Below, piece by piece: positions 1 through 7,675 of a DNA stretch of 64,000 nucleotides. A program made the translations under genes and the position numbers. The notes below the pieces were generated by a model. The model was not told the origin of the DNA, made no database searches, and saw only the letters and a program-made list of their open reading frames with translations. This DNA is from Hyphomicrobiales bacterium (GTDB lineage Bacteria > Pseudomonadota > Alphaproteobacteria > Rhizobiales > Rhizobiaceae), in NCBI GenBank assembly GCA_900472485.1, contig UCII01000017.1, positions 1 through 64,000 of the forward strand, in the 5' to 3' direction. How positions within the stretch are numbered: the first letter of the stretch is position 1; each line of letters opens with the position of its first letter.

Positions 1-131
1 CACCTCCCCCTTGAGGGGGGAGGTCGCCGCGACGCGGCGGGTGGGGGTGACGATTGTTTGGCCGCAGAGGTTGCCGCGATCACCCCACCCCGGCACTTTG
101 TACCGACCCTCCCCCTCAAGGGGAGGGTGTG
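1..131. repeat. Palindromic element, family A, copy 1
   Basis: GC-rich imperfect palindrome whose ends are inverted copies of a CTCCCCCTTGAGG / CCTCAAGGGGAGG core, with inner arms ggcgggtgggggtga and tcaccccacccc. The window begins inside or at the edge of it. Family A recurs at 570-613 (right half only), 1518-1635 (inside glyS) and 51270-51399. Resembles the short palindromic intergenic elements scattered through rhizobial genomes; the exact family name was not verified. Confidence 0.85.
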
Positions 132-169
132 AACGGTGACTTTGTAATCGCAACGGATGTGGATCGTTG

Positions 170-625
170 ATGCCTAAAAAGCCCTCCAAACTCGATCGCT
201 TCAAAATCGCCAACAGCCGTCGCCTGCGCGCCGGTTCGACCGATGCGGAAGCCAAGCTTTGGAAGCATCTGTGGCGCATCCCGATCGAAGGCACCCATTT
301 TCGCCGCCAGGTTCCGATCGGGCGCTATTTCGCCGATTTCGCCTGCCATCAGATCGGTCTGATTATCGAGCTTGACGGCAGCCAGCATGCGGAAGATGCG
401 GCAAGGCGTTATGATGCCGAGCGGACGGCCTTTCTTGAGAGCCAAGGCTATCACGTCGTCCGATTCTGGAATTCAGAGGTCATGGATGAGATGGAGGCTG
501 TTCTGGATACGATATTTGCCATTGTGCAGCAGCGGCAAATTTTGCTAGCAGAGGCCGACCGTTTTCACCCCACTCCGGCACGCCGTGCCGACCCTCTCTC
601 TCAAGGGGAGGGTGAGGAACCTTGA
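170..625 (+). CDS. DUF559 / Vsr-like endonuclease domain protein
   Basis: A 151-residue protein with the DUF559 (very-short-patch-repair-like, PD-(D/E)XK fold) signature: FRRQVPIGRYFADF at about residues 44-57, IIELDGSQH at 65-73, a following D-x-x-R helix (YDAER, 81-85) and VVRFWNSEV at 96-104. The likely catalytic acids are D56 in the YFADF strand and E67/D69 in IELDG. ATG at 170 was chosen over TTG at 167. The last ~19 codons, from about residue 133, are read through the right half of a family A palindrome, so the C-terminus is repeat-derived. It ends one base before the glyS ATG. The family is known as small, often multicopy ORFs of unproven function; nuclease activity is inferred from the fold. 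It probably interrupts a glyQ-glyS operon, but glyQ lies outside the window. Confidence 0.85.
   Translation: MPKKPSKLDRFKIANSRRLRAGSTDAEAKLWKHLWRIPIEGTHFRRQVPIGRYFADFACHQIGLIIELDGSQHAEDAARRYDAERTAFLESQGYHVVRFWNSEVMDEMEAVLDTIFAIVQQRQILLAEADRFHPTPARRADPLSQGEGEEP
570..613. repeat. Family A palindromic element, right half only
   Basis: A single arm of the family A element (caccccactccggcac ... ctcaaggggagggtga). It forms the 3' end of the DUF559 gene and lies directly before the glyS start. The matching left arm is absent here, so this is a half element. Confidence 0.8.
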
Positions 626-626
626 C

Positions 627-2855
627 ATGCCCGATCTCCTTCTCGAACTCCGCTCCGAGGAAATTCCCGCCCGTATGCAGCGCAAGGCTGCCGGCGACCT
701 GAAGAAGCTGGTGACCGATGCCCTGGTCGAAGCGGGTCTTTCCTATGAAGGTGCCAGGGAATATTGGACGCCGCGGCGCCTGACGCTCGATATTCGCGGT
801 CTGACGGCGCGCTCGGCCGATGTGCGCGAGGAGCGCAAGGGTCCGCGCACCGACGCCAACGAGAAGGCGATCGAAGGCTTTTTGCGGGGTGCTGGCCTCT
901 CCTCCATCTCCGAGGCGCAAGTCCAGAGCGACCCGAAAAAGGGCGATTTCTACGTGGCGATCATTTCCAAGCCCGGCCGTGCCGCGGAGGAAATCGTCGC
1001 TGCGGTGATGCCCGACATCATAAGAAATTTCCCCTGGCCGAAATCCATGCGCTGGGGCAAGGCCTCGGTAAAGCCCGGCTCGCTGCGGTGGGTGCGCCCG
1101 CTGCAGTCGATCGTCTGCACCTTCGGCACCGAGCATGAAGAAACGACGGTCATCCCCTTCGAGATCGACGGCATGGTCGCCTCGAACGTGACCTATGGCC
1201 ATCGCTTCCACGCCCCTGGTCCGATCACGGTCAAGCGTTTCGAGGATTATGCGTCGAGCCTGGAAAAGGCCTATGTCGTTCTGGATGCCGACCGCCGCAA
1301 GGACATCATCCTGCATGATGCCCGCGATGTCGCCTTTGCCAATGGTCTCGAACTGGTCGAGGACGAGGGCCTGCTGGAGGAAGTGTCCGGCCTCGTCGAG
1401 TGGCCGCAGGTGCTGATGGGCTCCTTCGAGGAGGATTACCTGTCAATCCCATCCGAGATCATCCGCCTGACCATCAAGACCAACCAGAAGTGTTTCGTCA
1501 CCCGGCCGCAAGGCTCCCACCTCCCCCTTGAGGGGGGAGGTCGCAGCGAAGCTGCGGGTGGGGATGACCCCTTGTTTCAACAGGATCACCCCACCCCGGC
1601 ACTGCGTGCCGACCCTCCCCCTCAAGGGGAGGGTGCGCTGTCCAACCGCTTCATTCTCGTTGCTAATATCCAAGCAACGGATGGCGGCAAGGAAATCATC
1701 CACGGCAACGGCAAGGTCGTGCGTGCCCGTCTGTCCGATGCGCTGCACTTCTGGAAGCGCGACCAGGGCAATCTGCCCGATCTCGAAACACTGGAAGCCT
1801 CCGCCAAGAAGTTCGGCCTCGATCTAAAGAAGCCACTCGATCAGCGTATGGCCAAACTCGACGCGCTGAACGTCACCTTCCATGCCAAGCTCGGCAGTCA
1901 GGGCGAACGTGTCGCCCGCATCCGAGCGCTGGCTGCTGATCTCGCCAAGATCACCGGCGCCGATGCCGCTCTGGTCGACCGCGCCGTGGTGCTCGCCAAG
2001 GCCGACCTGCGCACCGAAGCCGTCGGCGAATTCCCCGAGCTGCAGGGCGTCATGGGTCGCAAATACGCATCACTGCAGGGCGAGAACGCCTCGGTGGCGA
2101 CTGCGATCGAGGATCACTACAAGCCGCAAGGTCCGTCCGACCGCGTCCCCGAAGACAAGGTTGCGATCACGGTGGCGCTCGCCGACAAGCTGGATACGCT
2201 TGTCGGCTTCTGGGCGATCGACGAAAAGCCGACGGGTTCGAAGGACCCTTACGCTCTGCGTCGCGCGGCCCTCGGTGTCGTCCGCATCCTCCTGGAGCGC
2301 GGCGTGCGCCTGCCGCTGCTCGCCGCCACCAAGGACGCCGACCTGCTCGCTTTCTTCCATGATCGTCTCAAGGTCTATCTGCGCGATCTCGGTGCCCGCC
2401 ATGATCTGATCGATGCCGTGCTGACGCCGGAGGCCGACGATCTGCTGATGGTCGCTCGCCGTGTCGAGGCGCTGACCGCCTTCATCACCTCTGAGGATGG
2501 CAAGAACTTGCTCGCCGGCACCAAGCGTGCCACGCAGCTTCTGGCTGCCGAGGAGAAGAAGGGCACCGTCGTTGCCGATGGCGTTTCGGACGCCTTGCTG
2601 AAGCTCGACGCGGAAAAGGATCTCTTCGCCGCCGTCAAGGCTGCGTCCGCAGAAGCCTCAGATGCGATTGCCAAGGAAGACTTCCGCTCGGCCATGGCAG
2701 CCCTTTCCAAGCTGCGTGCGCCCGTCGACCGCTTCTTTGAAGATGTGCTCGTCAATGATGAGGATGCCGCCATTCGCGCCAATCGTCTGGCGCTGCTGCG
2801 CATGATCCGCGAAGCAACCGGCACCGTCGCCGACTTCTCGAAGATTGCGGGATAA
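627..2855 (+). CDS. glyS: Glycyl-tRNA synthetase beta subunit
   Basis: The beta subunit of the alpha2beta2 bacterial glycyl-tRNA synthetase, which charges tRNA-Gly in the cytoplasm. The N-terminus LLLELRSEEIPARM is diagnostic, the central part carries the HD-like fold and the C-terminal ~100 residues the anticodon-binding DALR-type helices. The ATG at 627 follows the DUF559 stop by one base and begins the family-typical MPDLLLELRSEE. The protein is 742 residues, longer than I expect for the family, because a family A palindrome adds about 40 residues in frame at 297-336 (HLPLEGGGRSEA ... PPPQGEG). The catalytic partner GlyQ should be upstream. The frame is open across the insertion, so the gene is probably functional; glyS is essential in most bacteria. 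Confidence 0.97.
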   Translation: MPDLLLELRSEEIPARMQRKAAGDLKKLVTDALVEAGLSYEGAREYWTPRRLTLDIRGLTARSADVREERKGPRTDANEKAIEGFLRGAGLSSISEAQVQSDPKKGDFYVAIISKPGRAAEEIVAAVMPDIIRNFPWPKSMRWGKASVKPGSLRWVRPLQSIVCTFGTEHEETTVIPFEIDGMVASNVTYGHRFHAPGPITVKRFEDYASSLEKAYVVLDADRRKDIILHDARDVAFANGLELVEDEGLLEEVSGLVEWPQVLMGSFEEDYLSIPSEIIRLTIKTNQKCFVTRPQGSHLPLEGGGRSEAAGGDDPLFQQDHPTPALRADPPPQGEGALSNRFILVANIQATDGGKEIIHGNGKVVRARLSDALHFWKRDQGNLPDLETLEASAKKFGLDLKKPLDQRMAKLDALNVTFHAKLGSQGERVARIRALAADLAKITGADAALVDRAVVLAKADLRTEAVGEFPELQGVMGRKYASLQGENASVATAIEDHYKPQGPSDRVPEDKVAITVALADKLDTLVGFWAIDEKPTGSKDPYALRRAALGVVRILLERGVRLPLLAATKDADLLAFFHDRLKVYLRDLGARHDLIDAVLTPEADDLLMVARRVEALTAFITSEDGKNLLAGTKRATQLLAAEEKKGTVVADGVSDALLKLDAEKDLFAAVKAASAEASDAIAKEDFRSAMAALSKLRAPVDRFFEDVLVNDEDAAIRANRLALLRMIREATGTVADFSKIAG
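1518..1635. repeat. Family A palindromic element inserted in frame in glyS
   Basis: A full-length ~118-bp copy (left arm cacctcccccttgagg, right arm ctcaaggggagggtg). It is translated as about 40 extra residues within GlyS without a stop codon or frameshift; the total addition relative to flanking conserved sequence (TRPQG ... LSNRFILVAN) is a multiple of three. Confidence 0.9.
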
Positions 2856-2869
2856 GATATGGGGGCGCG

Positions 2870-3364
2870 ATGACCGGAAAGATCCTCGTCAGCGCCTGCC
2901 TCATGGGCCATGCCGTCCGCTATGACGGCCGCTCCAAGCCTCTTGTCCATCCGGCGATCGATCGCTGGCGCGAGGAGGGGCGGCTGATCACGATCTGTCC
3001 GGAAATGTCCGCCGGCATGGCGGTGCCAAGGCCGCCTGCGGAAATCGCAGACGGCGCGACCGGCGAGGATGTGCTTGCCGGCACTGCACGGGTGATGGAA
3101 ATCACCGGCGGTGATGTCACGGCGGAGTTTCGCCAGGCGGCGGAAAATGCGCTGGCGCTCGCAACCGAGACCGGCTGTCGTTATGCTCTTCTGATCGACG
3201 GCAGCCCCTCCTGCGGCTCCGGCTTCATTTATGACGGCACATTTTCCGGCGGTCGGCAGAATGGCCGGGGCGTCACGGCGGCGTTGCTCAAGCAGGCCGG
3301 TATCGAGGTCTATTCCGATCGCGAGATCGACCTGCTGGTTGAGCGCCTGAAGGTCGCAGACTGA
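2870..3364 (+). CDS. DUF523 family protein
   Basis: A 164-residue DUF523 protein. Family hallmarks are the N-terminal ILVSACLMG with C10, CPEMSAGM around 43-50, and LLIDGSPSCGSGFIYDG around 106-122. These conserved cysteines and the GSPSCG loop suggest a metal- or cluster-binding or redox role, but the biochemical function of the family is not known to me. It starts 14 bases after glyS stops, on the same strand, and is followed by a strong terminator, so it is probably the last gene of the glyS transcript. No signal peptide or membrane segment is visible. Confidence 0.85.
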   Translation: MTGKILVSACLMGHAVRYDGRSKPLVHPAIDRWREEGRLITICPEMSAGMAVPRPPAEIADGATGEDVLAGTARVMEITGGDVTAEFRQAAENALALATETGCRYALLIDGSPSCGSGFIYDGTFSGGRQNGRGVTAALLKQAGIEVYSDREIDLLVERLKVAD

Positions 3365-3388
3365 TGCAGCAAAGCTTTGCTCAAAAGA

Positions 3389-3426
3389 AAACCGCCGGAC
3401 GCGAGCCCGGCGGTTTCCCATTTTTG
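3389..3426. terminator. Bidirectional rho-independent terminator
   Basis: Stem aaaccgccgg (3389-3398) pairs with ccggcggttt (3407-3416), with T-rich tracts on both sides (tttt after it, aaaagaaaa before it). It lies between convergent DUF523 and the chemoreceptor and can serve both. Confidence 0.85.
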
Positions 3427-3438
3427 CAACTGTACTGA

Positions 3439-5253
3439 TCAGGCGGCGCGGCGATGATCCATGGTCGCGCGACCTTCGTTGACGCGGAAACTGCGGATGA
3501 GCGCAAGCAGATCTTCCGTATCGGCGGCGAGCGTCTCGGCCGATGCCGTGGTCTCTTCAGCCATGGCGGCGTTCTGCTGCGTGGCGGCATCGAGCTGGTT
3601 CATCGAAGAGGAGATCGAGCGCAGCGTCGTATCCTGCTCGGAGGCGCTGTGGGCGATCTTCGAGACGATCTCGTTGGCGGCCTTGATCTGGTCGGAGATG
3701 CGCTTCAGCGCTTCGCCTGCCTCGCCGACGAGGCGAACGCCCTGGTCGACCTGGCCGGAAGAGCGGGCGATCTGGTCCTTGATCTCCTTGGCGGCTGCCG
3801 CCGAACGCTGGGCGAGTTCACGCACTTCCTGGGCGACGACCGCAAAGCCCTTGCCGGATTCGCCGGCACGAGCGGCTTCCACGCCGGCGTTAAGCGCCAG
3901 CAGGTTGGTCTGGAAGGCGATCTCATCGATGACACCGATGATCTTGCCGATTTCCGACGAGGACCTCTCGATGCCGCTCATGGCTTCGATCGCCTGGGCA
4001 ACGACGGCATCGCTGCGCGATGCTTCGGCGCTGACGGCGTGGACGCGCTTGCTGGCCTCATCGGCGCCTTCGGCGGTCTGTCGGACGGCGACGGTGAGCT
4101 CGTCGAGCGCTGCCGAGGTTTCTTCCAGGCTGGCGGCCTGGCGTTCGGTGCGCTGCGACAGTTCGTTGGAGGCGCGGCGGATTTCTTCCTTGCTGAGGCC
4201 GATGTCATTGCCCTTGGCGTTGACGCGGCCCATCGCGGCTTCGAGGTGCGACAGTGCCTCGTTGAAGTTGTTGCGAAGGCCTGCATAGCTGGCGCCAAGA
4301 TCGCCGCAACGCACCGTCAGATCGCCGCGGGCGAGGTCCTCAAGCGCCTTGCCGATGACCGAGACGACACGCGCCTGTTCGCGGGCCTCGTCCTGCTGCT
4401 GGCGCAGGTTCTGCTCGCGCTCATTGCTGATTTCGAGCTCCTGTGCCGCCTGGCGGTCGGAGAGCGCATGACGTTCGCGAACCTTTTCCTGCAGCGCTTG
4501 GGTTGCCTTCGCCATCAGGCCGATTTCATTGCGCATCTCGGTATGTGGGATGGCGGTCTTCATGTCTTCGTCGGCGACAGCCTTCAGGGCTGCGTGGACG
4601 TCGGTCAGCGGCTTCGTGATGCCGCGGATGAAGTAGAAGGCGGCGCCGATACCGATCAGGAAGACGATGCCGCAGATCATGAGCGCACGCCACATGGTGG
4701 CATTGATCTGCGCCTCGAGGTCATCCATGTAGACACCGCATCCTAGCACAAGCTGCCAAGGCGCGAAGGCGGCCGAATAGCTGCCCTTCAGGAAGAACTC
4801 GCTGTCGGAGTGACCCGGCTTGTTCCAGTAATAGATGGTGCGGCCGCCGCCCTTGATGCCCTTCTCCACCATTTCCTTGCTGAAATGAGTGCCGTTCTTG
4901 TCGACCTGCGAGGACATGTCCTTGCCAATATTGACGGGGCTCGGATGAATGCGCTGGATCACATTGTAATCGAAACCGAAGAGATAGCCTGCCGGCGCGA
5001 AGCTGACATGCGACAGAACCTTGAAGGCTTCGGCCTGGGCCGCCTCATGGGTCATCTCGCCGGATTTTTCGCGCTGATAATACTGGTTCAAAACCGAGAT
5101 GCCGGATTCGACCTGCGTGCGCAGCATGTCGAAGCGGTCGTCGTAAATGGAATCGGCCTGGGACCGGATCTGGAAATAAGTCGCCACCGCGAAGGCGGCC
5201 ATCAGGACGCCAAGCAGGGCAAATAATTGATGCGAAATCTTGAGATTCTTCAT
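3439..5253 (-). CDS. Methyl-accepting chemotaxis protein with single Cache sensor
   Basis: A 604-residue chemoreceptor. A TM helix at about 10-30 is followed by a periplasmic sCache-type sensor (FAPAGYLFGFDYN, then HPSPVNIGKD and the GGGRTIYYWNKPG loop), TM2 at about 190-212, a HAMP domain, and a long coiled-coil signalling domain with the conserved hairpin tip (QTNLLALNAGVEAARAG). ATG at 5253 was preferred over GTG at 5265 because GGGAGG lies four bases before it. The C-terminus (DHRRAA) lacks the xWxxF CheR/CheB-docking pentapeptide present on the second receptor of this window. sCache_2 receptors often bind small organic acids or urea-like ligands, but the ligand cannot be read here. Monocistronic; a terminator lies downstream. 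Confidence 0.93.
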   Translation of the reverse strand: MKNLKISHQLFALLGVLMAAFAVATYFQIRSQADSIYDDRFDMLRTQVESGISVLNQYYQREKSGEMTHEAAQAEAFKVLSHVSFAPAGYLFGFDYNVIQRIHPSPVNIGKDMSSQVDKNGTHFSKEMVEKGIKGGGRTIYYWNKPGHSDSEFFLKGSYSAAFAPWQLVLGCGVYMDDLEAQINATMWRALMICGIVFLIGIGAAFYFIRGITKPLTDVHAALKAVADEDMKTAIPHTEMRNEIGLMAKATQALQEKVRERHALSDRQAAQELEISNEREQNLRQQQDEAREQARVVSVIGKALEDLARGDLTVRCGDLGASYAGLRNNFNEALSHLEAAMGRVNAKGNDIGLSKEEIRRASNELSQRTERQAASLEETSAALDELTVAVRQTAEGADEASKRVHAVSAEASRSDAVVAQAIEAMSGIERSSSEIGKIIGVIDEIAFQTNLLALNAGVEAARAGESGKGFAVVAQEVRELAQRSAAAAKEIKDQIARSSGQVDQGVRLVGEAGEALKRISDQIKAANEIVSKIAHSASEQDTTLRSISSSMNQLDAATQQNAAMAEETTASAETLAADTEDLLALIRSFRVNEGRATMDHRRAA

Positions 5254-5619
5254 GGTGCCTCCCACAGGGGTGAATACCGGTGCGGTTTCCTACCGCCTGT
5301 GCGATCGCCTGAGAGAATCCCAATACGCTTGCCGCCGCTCGAATGACATGCTGCTGTCCGGTGACAGTAAAATCGCTGTTTATGTCTAAAAAAGCTTTAA
5401 TTGTAGGGATTTGGTTGTATTTTCTTTCAATTTAAACCGCAGATATGCGCTTGGATCATAGGTAATACATATTTTGACTTGAGAATGACTGCAGCTGGTC
5501 CAAGCATTTCCCGATAATTTATTTAGATAACTCGAATATTAGGATGATATATTTCGAAAATGTGAATGGTAGCCGGCATTCCGCAAGCAAGTAAACGCTA
5601 CCGCGAATGGATTGCCAGA
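5254..5619. other. Intergenic region upstream of the chemoreceptor
   Basis: About 366 bp with no supported gene and noticeably AT-richer than its surroundings, especially 5390-5560. It must hold the promoter of the leftward chemoreceptor gene and the 3' end signal of the gene ending at 5620. No clear sigma-factor box or terminator hairpin was recognised. Confidence 0.5.
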
Positions 5620-6048
5620 CTATTGGCGAAGCTGGAAACCGGAAATATCGAGCGGCGCGGGCTCGCGAGCCGCGGAGGAGTTGGGCAAGGCTGCCGTCCG
5701 AGCCGTCATGTCGATGCCGTCGACGGGCTCACCGGCGGCTGCGAGCGCTTCTGGCGTAGGCTTGCTGACGAAATTAACAGGCGAGCCGCCCATCCACGCT
5801 TCGGTGCGGACGACCCTTTTCTGACCATCGATATTGCGCACGACGACGGATTGGGTACCGGGCTCCAGCGTCGGCACGGCATATTCCTTTTCCGTGACCG
5901 GCGGCTTGAGCGGAGGGCACTCGGCGCAGCTCTTGTCAATAATGCTGCCTCTGCCGCCGATCATCGTGCCGTCGATCGGCTGGATCGACGAGGCCATGGC
6001 GGAACCGCCGGCCAGTACGCACGCCAAGGTCACAAAGAAGCAACGCAT
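5620..6048 (-). CDS. Small secreted protein, HPE1-like
   Basis: A 142-residue protein with an N-terminal signal peptide (MRCFFVTLACVLAGGSAMAS, cleavage after the AMA). The mature part contains a CAEC pair at about 41-44, VPTLEPGTQSVVVRNIDGQ and RTEAWMGGSPVNFVSK. From memory this resembles proteins annotated in rhizobia as plant virulence effector HPE1-like domain proteins; no virulence role is implied by the sequence itself. The ATG at 6048 was chosen because the upstream TTG would spoil the signal peptide n-region. It stands alone between the chemoreceptor and purD, on the same strand as both. Confidence 0.7.
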   Translation of the reverse strand: MRCFFVTLACVLAGGSAMASSIQPIDGTMIGGRGSIIDKSCAECPPLKPPVTEKEYAVPTLEPGTQSVVVRNIDGQKRVVRTEAWMGGSPVNFVSKPTPEALAAAGEPVDGIDMTARTAALPNSSAAREPAPLDISGFQLRQ

Positions 6049-6160
6049 AACCAAGAACTCCGCCTATAGTGACGAAGACATTAGCGTAGCTTTATTTCCA
6101 TCCCGTCAGGAGATTAGGTAAAAATTTAATGGACTTGCGATTGCAGAGCCGCGGTGATGT

Positions 6161-7429
6161 CTACTCCTCGCGCTCCACTGCACGCCAGCCGATATCATTG
6201 CGATAGAAACCGTTATCCCATTTCACCTTGCCGGCCAGAGCATAGGCACGTTCCTTTGCCTCGCTCACCGTCTTGCCGGTTGCCGTGATGTTCAGTACCC
6301 GACCGCCGGTCGCAACCAGCGTGCCGTCCTTCAGTCCTGTGCCGGCATGGAACACTTTCTCACCTTCACTATCCGCGGGTAGCGCTGTGATCGGCGTGTT
6401 CTTGGCATAGGAGCCGGGATAGCCCTTCGAGGCCATGACAACGGTCAGCGCCGGGTCGTCGCTCCATTCGGCCGTCACCTGATCCAGCGTGCCTTTGGCG
6501 CAGGCATAGAGCAGCGGCAGCAGGTCGCTCTTCAGGCGCATCATCAGTGCCTGGCATTCGGGATCACCAAAGCGGACATTGTATTCGATGAGTTCGGGGC
6601 CCTTGGCGGTAATCATCAGGCCGGCGAAGAAAACGCCGCTGAAAGGATGGCCGCTTTCCGCCATACCGCGCATCGTCGGCTCGATGATTTCCTTCATGGT
6701 GCGCTCGACCATGTCTGGCGTCATGACGGGGGCGGGAGAATAGGCACCCATGCCGCCGGTGTTCGGGCCGGTATCGCCGTCGCCGACGCGTTTGTGGTCC
6801 TGCGCGGTCGCCAGCGCCAGCGCGTGCTTGCCGTCGCAAAGGCAGAAGAAGCTGGCCTCTTCGCCATCGAGATAGGCTTCGATCACGACTTCCGCGCCGG
6901 CCTTGCCGAATGCACCCTGGAAGCAATCGTCGATCGCGGCAAGCGCTTCGTCGATCGTCATCGCAACGGTGACGCCCTTGCCTGCCGCAAGCCCGTCCGC
7001 CTTGACGACGATCGGCGCGCCTTGAGCGCGGACATAGGCTTTTGCCTTCGGCGCGTTGTTGAAGCGCTGGTAGGCGCCAGTGGGAATATTGTAGCGCGCG
7101 CAGATATCCTTGGTGAAACCCTTGGATCCTTCGAGCTGGGCGGCAGCTGCGGAAGGGCCGAAGACAGAGATGCCGGCGGCGCGCAGCCTGTCGGCAATGC
7201 CGGCAACGAGCGGCGCCTCCGGGCCGACGACGACGAAGTCGATGGCGTTGTCCTTGCAGAAGGCGACAACGGCGTCATGGTTGTCGATATCGAGCGCCAC
7301 GAGCGTCGCGTGCTCGGCAACGCCGGGATTGCCCGGTGCCGCATAGAATTCCGTCATGAGAGGCGATTGCGCCAGTTTCCAGGCCAGTGCGTGCTCGCGT
7401 CCGCCCGATCCGATCAACAGAACTCTCAT
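6161..7429 (-). CDS. purD: Phosphoribosylamine-glycine ligase (GAR synthetase)
   Basis: A 422-residue PurD, which joins phosphoribosylamine and glycine using ATP in step two of purine synthesis. It starts with the family N-terminus MRVLLIGSGGREHALAWKLAQS, has the ATP-grasp core at about 105-290 (KADGLAAGKGV, then DGEEASFFCLCDG and GDGDTGPNTGGMGAYSP) and the NVRFGDPECQ motif at the metal-binding end. The start at 7429 is set by this N-terminus; the frame is open 17 codons further upstream without family similarity. It is followed by no purine gene and transcribed away from tex. Length is normal. Confidence 0.98.
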   Translation of the reverse strand: MRVLLIGSGGREHALAWKLAQSPLMTEFYAAPGNPGVAEHATLVALDIDNHDAVVAFCKDNAIDFVVVGPEAPLVAGIADRLRAAGISVFGPSAAAAQLEGSKGFTKDICARYNIPTGAYQRFNNAPKAKAYVRAQGAPIVVKADGLAAGKGVTVAMTIDEALAAIDDCFQGAFGKAGAEVVIEAYLDGEEASFFCLCDGKHALALATAQDHKRVGDGDTGPNTGGMGAYSPAPVMTPDMVERTMKEIIEPTMRGMAESGHPFSGVFFAGLMITAKGPELIEYNVRFGDPECQALMMRLKSDLLPLLYACAKGTLDQVTAEWSDDPALTVVMASKGYPGSYAKNTPITALPADSEGEKVFHAGTGLKDGTLVATGGRVLNITATGKTVSEAKERAYALAGKVKWDNGFYRNDIGWRAVEREE

Positions 7430-7675
7430 GGCTTGCCCTTTCGTTGCATCCTTTTGCGCGGTTAAGGGGGGTTGAGCCAAAGGTCAAGCGGCAAATCCTG
7501 TGGAGGCAGGGCCGGCAACATTGCCATGCCCTTTTATCCCGCTAAAGCGGATGCTGCTTCGTCCTCCACGCCATCTCCGTGCCCGGATTGGCGTGTTCCG
7601 TGACGAAAACCGCTTCTTATGTCCACGGGATCATGCTTATGGTCCGCTTTACGATTGTTAAGTTCAGAGAGACAC

